DNA of 15,740 nt from Firmicutes bacterium CAG:238 (lineage in GTDB: Bacteria; Bacillota; Clostridia; Peptostreptococcales; Anaerovoracaceae). The notes beneath the pieces are model-generated. The model did no database searches and was not told where the DNA came from. It worked only from the letters and a program-made list of their open reading frames with translations. This document shows positions 1 through 6,863 of the stretch, one piece after another (within the stretch, counting starts at the first letter, position 1; the number at the start of each line of letters is the position of its first letter). Both the position numbers and the translations under genes were made by a program. Location of the stretch: contig FR882013.1 in assembly GCA_000435615.1 (NCBI GenBank), forward strand, positions 1 through 15,740, read 5' to 3'.

Positions 1-1
1 G

Positions 2-85
2 AAGCTCTTTGCGGTAAAATCACCGGTTACGATCGAGCAGGTGGAAATCATTACGGGTGATGACAGGAAAACTGTAAATGTTTAA
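2..85 (+). CDS. C-terminal end of an unidentified protein (partial)
   Basis: An open frame enters from the left edge and ends at TAA 83-85, giving about 27 residues that finish in ITGDDRKTVNV. There is no stop in this frame before 83, and the next gene's AAGGAGG overlaps the stop region (84-90), as expected for the end of a real upstream gene in the same direction. The piece is too short to assign to a family. It could also be a chance open frame. Confidence 0.45.
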   Translation, partial: KLFAVKSPVTIEQVEIITGDDRKTVNV

Positions 86-106
86 GGAGGAAAAGAAAAG
101 CAGATA

Positions 107-619
107 ATGAAACGAAGAATAATCGGTAAACTTACACTTTGTCTCGCAGTCCTTTTACTTACGGCCGGACTTACCGGCTGCGTCGGGAAATCTTTGCCGG
201 AGGGGCTGATTGGAGAATGGACGTGTGAGAAGTTCGCATCGGACGGAACAACGGCGACGGACTTCTACGCCTTGTATATTGAAAAGAATGGAAAGTTTAG
301 TCTATACGATACCGTAGGAAATCCGGGCATTTCCGGCAAAATAACGCTGAAGAGTACTGAAGAAGATGCAGTGATGGGAACCGTAACGGTGTCCTGCAAC
401 AGCGATGATTTTGATCCGCCGCTGTGCTGGGATATGCAGGAGAGCGATGAATGGGAGCTTCTGCAGAGCGGTGACGGAGCAGTGAATTTTACAACAGAGA
501 TGCTTGAAGACGAAGACGTTGGAATTTGGAGAATTTATGATTTTTATGCGGAGAAAGAGTCAATGATAATGGAACCATTCACGAAAACGGCATCGGCGGT
601 GATGTGGATGATGCTATGA
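107..619 (+). CDS. Putative lipoprotein, possibly frameshifted near its 3' end
   Basis: The 170-residue protein begins with a basic n-region (MKRR), a hydrophobic stretch at about residues 9-21, and the lipobox L22-T23-G24-C25. It should be exported and lipidated on Cys25. The mature part is small and acidic and has no domain I can name with certainty. AAGGAGG at 84-90 lies about 16 bases before the ATG, which is rather far. The last 20 or so residues (Met-rich, ending MWMML) do not look natural. From about 562 the -1 frame instead encodes NDNGTIHENGIGGDVDDAMTS and stops at 625-627, a tail style (GIGGDVDDA) common in clostridial lipoproteins. A frameshift between about 550 and 562 is therefore likely, either a real mutation or a sequencing error. 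Confidence 0.8.
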   Translation: MKRRIIGKLTLCLAVLLLTAGLTGCVGKSLPEGLIGEWTCEKFASDGTTATDFYALYIEKNGKFSLYDTVGNPGISGKITLKSTEEDAVMGTVTVSCNSDDFDPPLCWDMQESDEWELLQSGDGAVNFTTEMLEDEDVGIWRIYDFYAEKESMIMEPFTKTASAVMWMML

Positions 620-719
620 CATCGTGAGTAGATGCCAAAGAGGGGATTTTTATATGAGTACACATAATCATATTTATATGCAATCGAATCTTTTTACTAA
701 TTTTCGGAGAGGTGGGCAA

Positions 720-875
720 ATGGGTCAAAACATTGTATTGATTATTATCATCATTGCGATGATTGTCGACATTTTTTTAAATTTAAAAAGTGGCGTGACG
801 CAGGGCTTGAATCAAAAAGTTCAGATTGCTTTCAGCATCGTTGTTGCACTGTTCTGTATTCTGCTTTTGCTGTAA
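720..875 (+). CDS. Small hydrophobic membrane peptide, 51 residues
   Basis: The start chosen is ATG 720, preceded by GGAGAGG at 706-712 with 7-base spacing. An in-frame ATG at 654 with a weaker GAGGGG would add 22 polar residues. The peptide has a very hydrophobic first segment (VLIIIIIAMIVDIFL, residues about 5-19), a polar linker (NLKSGVTQGLNQK), and a second hydrophobic segment at residues about 31-51. This fits a two-pass membrane hairpin. I do not recognise a family. It could belong with the upstream lipoprotein, but the spacing (about 100 bp) leaves this open. Confidence 0.55.
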   Translation: MGQNIVLIIIIIAMIVDIFLNLKSGVTQGLNQKVQIAFSIVVALFCILLLL

Positions 876-933
876 AGGAATCATTTGACCACATAGATGT
901 TTAATGATATATCACAGATGGGAAAGATTATTC

Positions 934-962
934 TCGCTTTTAAAAGAATAATATGCTATAAT
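934..962 (+). promoter_or_regulatory. Extended -10 promoter of the RhuM-Fic leader
   Basis: TATAAT at 957-962 is preceded by TGC (an extended -10, TGnTATAAT), with only a weak -35 about 17-18 bases upstream. The predicted transcript start is near 969, about 150 bases before the RhuM-Fic start codon. Confidence 0.6.
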
Positions 963-1002
963 AACATTAGGTCTTATCCGACCGGGTCATACGCGGGCTG
1001 AT

Positions 1003-1055
1003 AACGCGCAAGGATAACAGCGGTGAATTCCGCGTTGTACCTCGCGCGTTTTTTT
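1003..1055 (+). terminator. Strong intrinsic terminator or attenuator ahead of the RhuM-Fic gene
   Basis: The outer stem pairs 1003-1013 (AACGCGCAAGG) with 1040-1050 (CCTCGCGCGTT) with one mismatch. An inner hairpin pairs GCGG 1020-1023 with CCGC 1030-1033, extended by AAC 1016-1018 with GTT 1034-1036. Seven T residues (1049-1055) follow directly. It lies between a good promoter and the coding start, so it acts either as an attenuator or as the end of a roughly 85-nt small RNA. ACGCGG (991-996) can pair with CCGCGT (1030-1035), which would break the inner hairpin and serve as an antiterminator. Bases 1036-1045 of the 3' side are perfectly complementary to 1106-1115, the ribosome binding site of the next gene. 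Confidence 0.75.
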
Positions 1056-1117
1056 ATTTGGAACGGACGCGTGAGTACATCGTTAAATTTTATGTTATTA
1101 AGAAAGCGAGGTACATC

Positions 1118-2050
1118 ATGAACCAAAAAGAAATCATATTGTTTGAAACAGAAGACAATGAAGTTAAGCTCGAAGTTCCGGTAAACGAAGAGACGGTATG
1201 GCTTAATCGTCAGCAGATGGCAGAACTCTTTGACAGAGATGTCAAGACAATCGGCAAGCATATAAACAATGCACTGAGAGAAGAATTGGATGAGTCAACT
1301 GTCGCAAATTTTGCGACAGTTCAAATGGAAGGCAACCGGAAGGTTGAACGAAATATTGAATTCTATAATCTTGATGTCATTATCTCTGTCGGCTATCGTG
1401 TGAAATCAAAACGCGGAGTCGAGTTCCGCAGGTGGGCAAATTCAGTGCTTAAACAGTACATATTAAAAGGTTATGCCGTAAATGACAGGCGTGTTGCTCA
1501 GCTCGGTGAAGTCATCAGGATTATGAAGCGCACGGAGAATACGCTCGACAGCAAACAGGTTTTGACGGTAATTGAGAAGTACAGCGAAGCTCTCGAACTT
1601 CTGGATTCCTATGACCATCAGAATATGGCTCGTCCTAAGGGCAGCGACGCGACCTATGTGCTTACCTATGAGGAGTGCATGGAGGTTATTTCCAATATGC
1701 GATTCGGCGATGAGTCTGATTTATTCGGGCGGGAAAAGGATGATTCTTTCCGCGGGAGCATCGGTAATATTTATCAGTCTTTTGACGGCAAAGAACTTTA
1801 TCCGAGCCTTGAAGAAAAAGCAGCGCACCTTCTGTATTTTGTGACGAAGAATCACAGCTTCCTTGACGGAAACAAAAGAATTGCGGCGACCATGTTTCTG
1901 TATTTTCTCGACAGAAACGGCGTGTTGTTTGCAGGAGGTGAGAAGCTGATAGATGATCACACTCTGGTTGCGCTGACAATTATGATTGCCGAATCAAAGC
2001 CGGAAGAAAAGGAAATGATGATTACTGTGATTATGAATTGCTTGTCGTAG
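1118..2050 (+). CDS. RhuM-family protein with C-terminal Fic/Doc domain
   Basis: The start at ATG 1118 (MNQKEIILFE) follows GCGAGG at 1106-1111; the longer open frame upstream runs through the terminator and is not used. The product has 310 residues. The N-terminal half carries the RhuM (virulence protein) signature: WLNRQQMAELF, then FATVQ.EG, FYNLDVIISVGYRV and FRRWANSVLKQYI. The C-terminal half has the Fic/Doc active-site motif HSFLDGNKR at residues 246-254. A Lys sits where AMP-transferring Fic proteins have the second Gly of GNGR, which is the Doc-like form. Doc phosphorylates EF-Tu, and Fic proteins usually add AMP to targets. RhuM itself was named from a Salmonella pathogenicity island and its biochemical role is unclear. 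The gene stands alone with its own promoter and attenuator-like leader, and no separate Phd-type antitoxin gene is adjacent. The RhuM half may provide self-control, which is inference. Confidence 0.9.
   Translation: MNQKEIILFETEDNEVKLEVPVNEETVWLNRQQMAELFDRDVKTIGKHINNALREELDESTVANFATVQMEGNRKVERNIEFYNLDVIISVGYRVKSKRGVEFRRWANSVLKQYILKGYAVNDRRVAQLGEVIRIMKRTENTLDSKQVLTVIEKYSEALELLDSYDHQNMARPKGSDATYVLTYEECMEVISNMRFGDESDLFGREKDDSFRGSIGNIYQSFDGKELYPSLEEKAAHLLYFVTKNHSFLDGNKRIAATMFLYFLDRNGVLFAGGEKLIDDHTLVALTIMIAESKPEEKEMMITVIMNCLS
1297..1321. repeat. Perfect 12-bp inverted repeat inside the RhuM-Fic coding region
   Basis: AACTGTCGCAAA and its exact reverse complement are separated by a single base. 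The repeat encodes the symmetric peptide TVANFATV of the RhuM domain. It can form a strong DNA or mRNA hairpin or serve as a dyad binding site. Confidence 0.85.
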
Positions 2051-2104
2051 AACAAGGCAGCATGGAATTTTGCCGTTTCTGAGCAGTATTTTCTAAAAAA
2101 ACGC

Positions 2105-2133
2105 TTGCCAAACCGTCCAAGCTGTGCTAAAAT
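2105..2133 (+). promoter_or_regulatory. rplS promoter
   Basis: TTGCCA (2105-2110), a 17-base spacer, and TAAAAT (2128-2133) with a TGTGC sequence just before the -10. The predicted start is near 2140, leaving a leader of about 93 bases before rplS. Confidence 0.7.
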
Positions 2134-2139
2134 ATAACA

Positions 2140-2232
2140 GTTATTACGGGCGGTCCTCTGGGCGAACTCGCGTCCCGCAGAGAAATTGCGGTGACGGAGC
2201 CACGAACGTCTTGGAGGGAAGGAGGAATTACA
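2140..2232 (+). promoter_or_regulatory. Structured 5' leader of rplS, candidate L19 autoregulatory leader
   Basis: The 93-base leader has a stem CTCTG (2156-2160) with CAGAG (2178-2182), the inner pairing GGG with CCC, and GC-rich flanks (GGGCGGTC and GGTGACGGAGCC). Firmicutes are known to carry an L19 leader RNA at this place, used for feedback control by the ribosomal protein. Assignment to that family rests on position and a plausible fold, not on a model search. Confidence 0.5.
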
Positions 2233-2574
2233 ATGGATTTAATGAAATCAATCACTCAGGAATACGAAAAAACTGAGATCCCTGCTTTTGGTGTTGGCGA
2301 CACAGTAAGAGTTCACATCAAAATTAAAGAAGGAAACAGAGAAAGAATTCAGGTTTTCGAAGGCTTTGTGCTTAAGAGACAGAACGGCGGCATCAGCGAA
2401 ACTTTCACAGTCAGAAAGATTTCTTCAGGCGTAGGCGTGGAAAAAACATTCCCGCTTCATTCACCGAAGATCGAAAAGATCGAAGTGACAAGAAGAGGCG
2501 CAGTAAGAAGAGCAAAACTCAACTATATGCGTGAAAGAACAGGTAAGGCTGCAAAAATTAAAACTAGAAACTAG
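2233..2574 (+). CDS. rplS: 50S ribosomal protein L19
   Basis: The 113-residue product is close to the family's usual 115 or so. It carries family blocks such as PAFGVGDTVRVH, RIQVFEGFVL, NGGISETFTVRKIS, GVGVEKTFPLHSP and KIEVTRRGAVRRAKL. L19 sits at the 30S-50S interface of the ribosome. The start at ATG 2233 follows GGAAGGAGG with normal spacing; the 14 codons available upstream run through the leader and are not used. A terminator follows directly, so L19 can be expressed apart from ylqF. Confidence 0.97.
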   Translation: MDLMKSITQEYEKTEIPAFGVGDTVRVHIKIKEGNRERIQVFEGFVLKRQNGGISETFTVRKISSGVGVEKTFPLHSPKIEKIEVTRRGAVRRAKLNYMRERTGKAAKIKTRN

Positions 2575-2582
2575 TTTACCAT

Positions 2583-2608
2583 GGGGAATCGCGAAGATTC
2601 CCCTTTTT
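2583..2608 (+). terminator. rplS intrinsic terminator
   Basis: A perfect 8-bp stem GGGGAATC (2583-2590) with GATTCCCC (2596-2603), a 5-base loop GCGAA, then TTTTT. There is no convincing separate promoter before ylqF, so partial read-through is likely. Confidence 0.85.
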
Positions 2609-2642
2609 GTTAATAAAGCGTTGAAAGGAGGAACAGGCACCG

Positions 2643-3494
2643 ATGATTGAAAATATTAACTGGTATCCCGGCCATATGAAAAAGACGAGGGAGCTGATTG
2701 CAGAAAATTTAAAGATGGTTGACATCGTAATCGAAGTCATAGATGCCAGAATTCCCGTATCCAGCAGAAATCCGATTATCGACGAGCTGGTAAAAACAAA
2801 AAAAAGAATTATAATTTTAAATAAAAGCGATCTTTCGGATGGCAAAGCCAACGCACAGTGGTCGGACTATTTCAAAAAACAGGGCAGCATGGTACTTGCC
2901 ATGAACTGCATGTCGGGCGGCGGAGTCAATCAATTATATAAGATATTAAATCGCCTGCAGGACGAAAAAAACGAAGGGCAGATTCGCAAAAAACCGCTCA
3001 GAATGATGATCGTGGGCGTGCCGAATGTCGGAAAGTCCTCGCTTATCAATCGCATGACCGGAAAAAAGAGTGCCAAGACAGGCGACCGTCCGGGTGTTAC
3101 GAAGGGAAAGCAGTGGCTCGGACTTGAAAACGGAATGCAGCTTCTCGATACTCCGGGAATCCTGTGGCCGAAGTTTGAGGACCCTGAAGCAGGCTTGAAC
3201 CTTGCGTTCTGCGGATCCATTAAAGATGAAATTTTAGATGTGGCAACGCTTGCGCTGGAGCTTATCAAAGTGCTTCAGAGAGACTACCCACAGCTTTTAA
3301 AGGATAGATACAAACTCGATGAAATAGAAGAAGACGCGCTCACCAATATGGAAAATATCGCGCTCAAGAGGGGCTTTATCTTACCGGGCAGGCGAATCGA
3401 CTACGAGAGATGTGCAAAGACCGTTCTTGACGAATTCAGAAGCGGCAAAATCGGAAACATTACACTGGAACAGACATCGGAGGCCACGCAATGA
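2643..3494 (+). CDS. ylqF: Ribosome biogenesis GTPase YlqF (RbgA)
   Basis: The 283-residue protein has the circularly permuted GTPase order: G4 NKSD at residues 60-63 comes before the P-loop G1 GVPNVGKSS (125-133), and then G3 DTPG (169-172). The N-terminal WYPGHMKK is a family signature. RbgA is needed for late maturation of the 50S subunit in Firmicutes and binds GTP on the pre-50S particle. The C-terminal about 100 residues form the helical RNA-binding domain. AAAGGAGG at 2624-2631 precedes the ATG by 11 bases. The stop overlaps the rnhB start as ATGA, so the two are translationally coupled. Its place next to rplS matches a common Firmicutes order. Confidence 0.95.
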   Translation: MIENINWYPGHMKKTRELIAENLKMVDIVIEVIDARIPVSSRNPIIDELVKTKKRIIILNKSDLSDGKANAQWSDYFKKQGSMVLAMNCMSGGGVNQLYKILNRLQDEKNEGQIRKKPLRMMIVGVPNVGKSSLINRMTGKKSAKTGDRPGVTKGKQWLGLENGMQLLDTPGILWPKFEDPEAGLNLAFCGSIKDEILDVATLALELIKVLQRDYPQLLKDRYKLDEIEEDALTNMENIALKRGFILPGRRIDYERCAKTVLDEFRSGKIGNITLEQTSEATQ

Positions 3495-4150
3495 CAAAAG
3501 CAGAAAGAGAAAAAATGCTCGCCGAAAAGCTTGAAATCATGCAGGAGCTCGAGCGAAATCTGAGAGCGGAGGGACTGAAATATATTGCGGGAATCGATGA
3601 AGTCGGAAGAGGACCTTTGGCGGGACCTGTCGTAAGCGCGTGCGTTGTTTTACCGGAAGATTTTGATGTGCTTGGCGTGGACGATTCCAAGAAACTTTCC
3701 GAGAAGAAGCGAGAGGAACTTTTTGATAAAATTTTATCAAAAGCGATTGCGTGCGGAATCGGAATGTGCGATAATAACATCATTGATGATATAAACATAC
3801 TGAATGCCACAAAGAGGGCAATGACCGAAGCCGTGGAAAACGCGGACAAAGTGTTGCGTGGGAAGACAGGAAGCGGTATTGATCATCTGCTTATCGATGC
3901 ACTCAGACTCGAGGCTGTGGATATTCCGCAGACAGGAATCATCAAAGGGGATGCAAAAAGCATATCAATAGCGGCAGCCTCGATTGTAGCGAAGGTGACA
4001 CGAGACAGAATGATGCAGGATTATGCCAAGGAATATCCATATTATGCGTTTGAAAGCAATAAGGGGTATGGAACCCGGGCGCATTACGACGGGATTGCGA
4101 AATACGGCATAACGCCGATTCATAGAAAAACTTTTTTAAAAAATATATAA
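3491..4150 (+). CDS. rnhB: Ribonuclease HII
   Basis: The 219-residue enzyme cleaves the RNA strand of RNA-DNA hybrids and removes single ribonucleotides from DNA. Visible motifs are GIDEVGRGPLAGPV with D36 and E37, a third acidic residue D136 in LLIDALRL, and D172 in KVTRDR; together these give the DEDD metal site. The GDAKSISIAAASIVAKV block is typical of type 2 RNase H. It begins inside the ylqF stop (ATGA) and ends 15 bases before fhs, so all three genes are probably in one operon. The N-terminal extension of about 30 residues before the first motif is usual in Firmicutes. Confidence 0.95.
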   Translation: MTKAEREKMLAEKLEIMQELERNLRAEGLKYIAGIDEVGRGPLAGPVVSACVVLPEDFDVLGVDDSKKLSEKKREELFDKILSKAIACGIGMCDNNIIDDINILNATKRAMTEAVENADKVLRGKTGSGIDHLLIDALRLEAVDIPQTGIIKGDAKSISIAAASIVAKVTRDRMMQDYAKEYPYYAFESNKGYGTRAHYDGIAKYGITPIHRKTFLKNI

Positions 4151-4165
4151 GCAGGAGGAGACAAA

Positions 4166-5842
4166 ATGGAATTCAAAAGCGACATTCAGATTGCACAAGA
4201 GTCTGTTATGACAAACATCAGCAAGATTGCAGCCGATGCAGGAATCGATGAGAAATACATCGAACAATATGGTAAGTATAAAGCAAAGATTGATTACAGT
4301 CTTTTAAAAGATAAGGCGGATGCTCCGGATGGCAAACTGGTACTCGTAACCGCCATCTCTCCGACACCTGCGGGCGAAGGAAAGACAACCACTACAGTAG
4401 GTCTTGCAGATGCGCTTCACAAACTTGGCAAGAATGTATTCGCGGCATTAAGAGAACCTTCCCTTGGTCCTGTATTCGGAGTAAAAGGCGGTGCAGCAGG
4501 CGGCGGATATGCACAGGTTGTTCCGATGGAGGACATCAACCTCCACTTCACAGGCGATATGCACGCAATCGGCATTGCAAACAACCTCATTGCAGCATGC
4601 CTCGACAACCACATTCAGCAGGGCAATCAGCTCGGCATCGACGTTAAGAAAATCACCTGGAAGAGAGTTGTCGACATGAACGACAGACAGCTCAGAAACA
4701 TCGTTGACGGACTCGGCGGCAGAATGCAGGGCGTACCGCGTGAAGACGGATTTGAAATCACGGTTGCAAGTGAAATCATGGCAATCCTCTGCCTCTCAAA
4801 GGACATTGCAGACTTAAAAGCAAAAGTCGCACAGATTATTGTGGGTTACACTTATGACGACAAGCCGGTAACCGTTGCGGACCTTAAGATTCAGGGCGCA
4901 GTTGCAGCTGTTCTTAAGGACGCGCTGAAACCAAACCTTGTACAGACACTGGAGCATACTCCGGCATTTATACACGGCGGACCTTTTGCGAATATTGCAC
5001 ACGGATGCAACTCCGTTATGGCTACAAAGATGGCATTAAAACTCGGAGATATCGTTATCACGGAAGCAGGTTTCGCTGCTGACCTCGGAGCAGAAAAATT
5101 CGTTGACATCAAGTGCAGAAAAGCAGGCCTCAGACCGGATGCGGCAGTTGTTGTTGCAACCGTAAGAGCACTGAAATATCACGGCGGCGTTGCAAAGGCT
5201 GACCTCAATAACGAAAACCTCGAAGCACTCGAAAAGGGTATTCCAAATCTCTTGCAGCACGTGGAAAACGTAACGCAGAATTACGGACTCCCATGCGTGG
5301 TTGCAATCAACAGATTCCCGACCGATACAGAAGCGGAACTTCAGCTTGTCAGAGAAAAATGCAAAGAACTCGGTGTTAATGTTGCACTCTCCGAAGTATG
5401 GGGAAAAGGCAGCGAAGGCGGAATCGAGCTTGCGGAAGAAGTTCTCAGACTTGTGGAAGGTGAAAACAACTTCCACTTTGTATACGAAGATGAGCTCAGC
5501 ATTCAGCAGAAGGTTGAAACGATTGCAGAGAAGATTTACAGAGCAGACGGCGTTGAATTTACGGCAGCCGCAAAGAAGCAGCTTGCTACGATCGAAGGGC
5601 TAGGATTCGGGGCTCTCCCTGTATGTATGGCGAAGACGCAGTTCAGCTTCTCCGACAATGCTTCTCTTCTCGGTGCACCGAGAGGATTCAAGATTTCCAT
5701 CAAGGATGTTAAGGTATGTGCAGGAGCAGGCTTCGTCGTTGTAAAGACAGGCGACATCATGACGCTTCCGGGACTTCCTAAAGTTCCGTCTGCAGAAAAG
5801 ATTGACATCGACGAAAATGGCGTCATCACAGGACTGTTCTAA
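4166..5842 (+). CDS. fhs: Formate-tetrahydrofolate ligase
   Basis: The 558-residue enzyme makes 10-formyl-tetrahydrofolate from formate, tetrahydrofolate and ATP. This is the formyl entry step of the methyl branch of the Wood-Ljungdahl pathway and of one-carbon supply for purines and formyl-Met. The ATP-binding loop TPAGEGKTTTT is at residues 67-77. Other family blocks include REPSLGPVFGVKGGAAGGGYAQ-type sequence (about 97-117), LHFTGDMHAI, HGGPFANIAHGCNS and the C-terminal LPGLPKVPSA. Full length matches the family. GCAGGAGGAG precedes the start at good distance, and a terminator follows. It is probably co-transcribed with rnhB. Confidence 0.98.
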   Translation: MEFKSDIQIAQESVMTNISKIAADAGIDEKYIEQYGKYKAKIDYSLLKDKADAPDGKLVLVTAISPTPAGEGKTTTTVGLADALHKLGKNVFAALREPSLGPVFGVKGGAAGGGYAQVVPMEDINLHFTGDMHAIGIANNLIAACLDNHIQQGNQLGIDVKKITWKRVVDMNDRQLRNIVDGLGGRMQGVPREDGFEITVASEIMAILCLSKDIADLKAKVAQIIVGYTYDDKPVTVADLKIQGAVAAVLKDALKPNLVQTLEHTPAFIHGGPFANIAHGCNSVMATKMALKLGDIVITEAGFAADLGAEKFVDIKCRKAGLRPDAAVVVATVRALKYHGGVAKADLNNENLEALEKGIPNLLQHVENVTQNYGLPCVVAINRFPTDTEAELQLVREKCKELGVNVALSEVWGKGSEGGIELAEEVLRLVEGENNFHFVYEDELSIQQKVETIAEKIYRADGVEFTAAAKKQLATIEGLGFGALPVCMAKTQFSFSDNASLLGAPRGFKISIKDVKVCAGAGFVVVKTGDIMTLPGLPKVPSAEKIDIDENGVITGLF

Positions 5843-5883
5843 AAACAGAATAGGCGTAATAAAAAATATACATAATAATAATT

Positions 5884-5906
5884 AGGCGGAGCAATCCGCC
5901 TTTTTT
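5884..5906 (+). terminator. fhs intrinsic terminator
   Basis: AGGCGGA and TCCGCCT form a 7-bp stem with loop GCAA (5891-5894), followed by a T run to 5906. The A/T-rich left flank could make it work weakly for the leftward XRE gene as well. Confidence 0.85.
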
Positions 5907-5945
5907 GATGCAAATGTTTTGCAGATATCATGCAGAGACAGAGCG

Positions 5946-6188
5946 CTATTTTATCTCCTGCTCAAGGTCTGTAAATACCGAAGAAGCAAAAAAGTCTTGA
6001 AGAGAGATTTCCAAACCATCACAGATTTTTTTGATCGTAGATAGAGTGACACTGTTGTTTCTGCCATTCATAATATTATTGAGTGTTGATTGAGTAATGC
6101 CGCATATAATCGATAGCTTATTGATGGTAATACCACGCTCATCACATAGTTCCCATATTCTGTCATGTACAGCCTGTTTTAATGTCAT
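5946..6188 (-). CDS. XRE-family helix-turn-helix regulator, 80 residues
   Basis: This is essentially a single Cro/CI-type DNA-binding domain. The helix-turn-helix is at about residues 22-43 (INKLSIICGITQSTLNNIMNG), followed by LSTIKKICDGLEISLQDFF, the standard end of the domain. GGAATTTT stands before the ATG on the minus strand, and a TTGACT-18-TAGTAT promoter lies 16-45 bases upstream. It is divergent from the CFI-box operon, and the shared intergenic DNA carries a 13-bp inverted repeat over the operon promoter. It is therefore the likely local repressor (inference from layout). Confidence 0.85.
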   Translation of the reverse strand: MTLKQAVHDRIWELCDERGITINKLSIICGITQSTLNNIMNGRNNSVTLSTIKKICDGLEISLQDFFASSVFTDLEQEIK

Positions 6189-6203
6189 AAAAATTCCTTT
6201 TTT

Positions 6204-6233
6204 ATACTAAAATGAGATACCGCGATAAGTCAA
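6204..6233 (-). promoter_or_regulatory. Promoter of the leftward XRE gene
   Basis: Read on the minus strand: TTGACT (6233-6228), an 18-base spacer, and TAGTAT (6209-6204). It is well placed for the gene starting at 6188. Confidence 0.6.
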
Positions 6234-6264
6234 TAATAAATGTTTATAGCACTCTGAATTAACC

Positions 6265-6312
6265 CTTTTGAGTTGACTTTTTGAAGCCTTGATGGTAAAG
6301 TTAACTCAAAAG
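6265..6312. promoter_or_regulatory. CFI-box operon promoter inside a 13-bp inverted repeat
   Basis: The promoter is TTGACT (6273-6278), a 17-base spacer, TAAAGT (6296-6301). The inverted repeat CTTTTGAGTTGAC (6265-6277) and GTTAACTCAAAAG (6300-6312) differs by one position, with a 22-base spacer. One arm covers the -35 and the other covers the end of the -10 and the start site, as expected for an operator bound by a dimer or pair of dimers of the adjacent XRE protein. Confidence 0.65.
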
Positions 6313-6353
6313 AGCTTGAAAAATGTATGTAGAAATGAAAAGGAGGAACAAAA

Positions 6354-6839
6354 ATGGCAAATCATTGTGATTTTTACGAGTACAAATCAAGTTTATTTTC
6401 AGCTGGACATTGGTGTGTCCTTAAGGATAAAGAAATATCATCAGATGTATATAAGCAATTTTGCGAGTATGCTTCTTCTGCAAAAAATTGTCCGTTCAGA
6501 AGGAAAGATAGTTCGTCCGATTGTTTTTTGACAACCGCATGTGTAGTGGCGAAAAATTTACCGGATGACTGCTATGAACTGAAGACTTTGCGAGCCTTCA
6601 GGGATTCCTATATTAAAGGATTGGCAAATGGAGAGGAAATAATCAAAGAATATTATGACATTGCACCGAAGATTATCGACGCAATTGAGAAGGAGCCTAA
6701 TGCGGATTGCATTTTTAAAAAGCTTTTTGAGGAACTTGTGCAGCCGTGCGTGCATTACATTGAGCAGAGACAAAATGAGAAGGCGCACGCATTATATGAG
6801 AAAACGGTTTTAAAATTAAAGGAAAAATATTTGAAATAA
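6354..6839 (+). CDS. CFI-box-like protein with N-terminal four-cysteine module
   Basis: The 161-residue protein starts at ATG 6354 after AAAAGGAGGAA. The N-terminal module has C5, C21, C37 and C46, spaced like a metal site, with the style GHWCVLKDKEISSD. From residue 57, CFLTTACVV followed by DDCYELKTLRAFRDSYI and YYDIAPKI resembles the CFI-box C-terminal domain (CFIATA type motif, then a Leu-Arg-x-Phe-Arg-Asp helix, then a Tyr-x-Ile-x-Pro segment). The function of that domain is not established to my knowledge. The protein has no signal peptide and looks cytosolic. Only 24 bases separate it from a second CFI-box gene, so the two form an operon under the inverted-repeat promoter. Confidence 0.8.
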   Translation: MANHCDFYEYKSSLFSAGHWCVLKDKEISSDVYKQFCEYASSAKNCPFRRKDSSSDCFLTTACVVAKNLPDDCYELKTLRAFRDSYIKGLANGEEIIKEYYDIAPKIIDAIEKEPNADCIFKKLFEELVQPCVHYIEQRQNEKAHALYEKTVLKLKEKYLK

Positions 6840-6863
6840 GTTAGATGTGAAAAGGAGAAAAGG

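Noticed and set aside
974..1261. Leftward open frame of 95 codons
   Set aside because: It overlaps the leader and start of the RhuM-Fic gene in antisense, has no ribosome site and no recognisable sequence.
5036..5476. Leftward open frame of 146 codons inside fhs
   Set aside because: It is antisense to fhs and rich in Phe and Cys, as expected of a shadow of a well-conserved gene.
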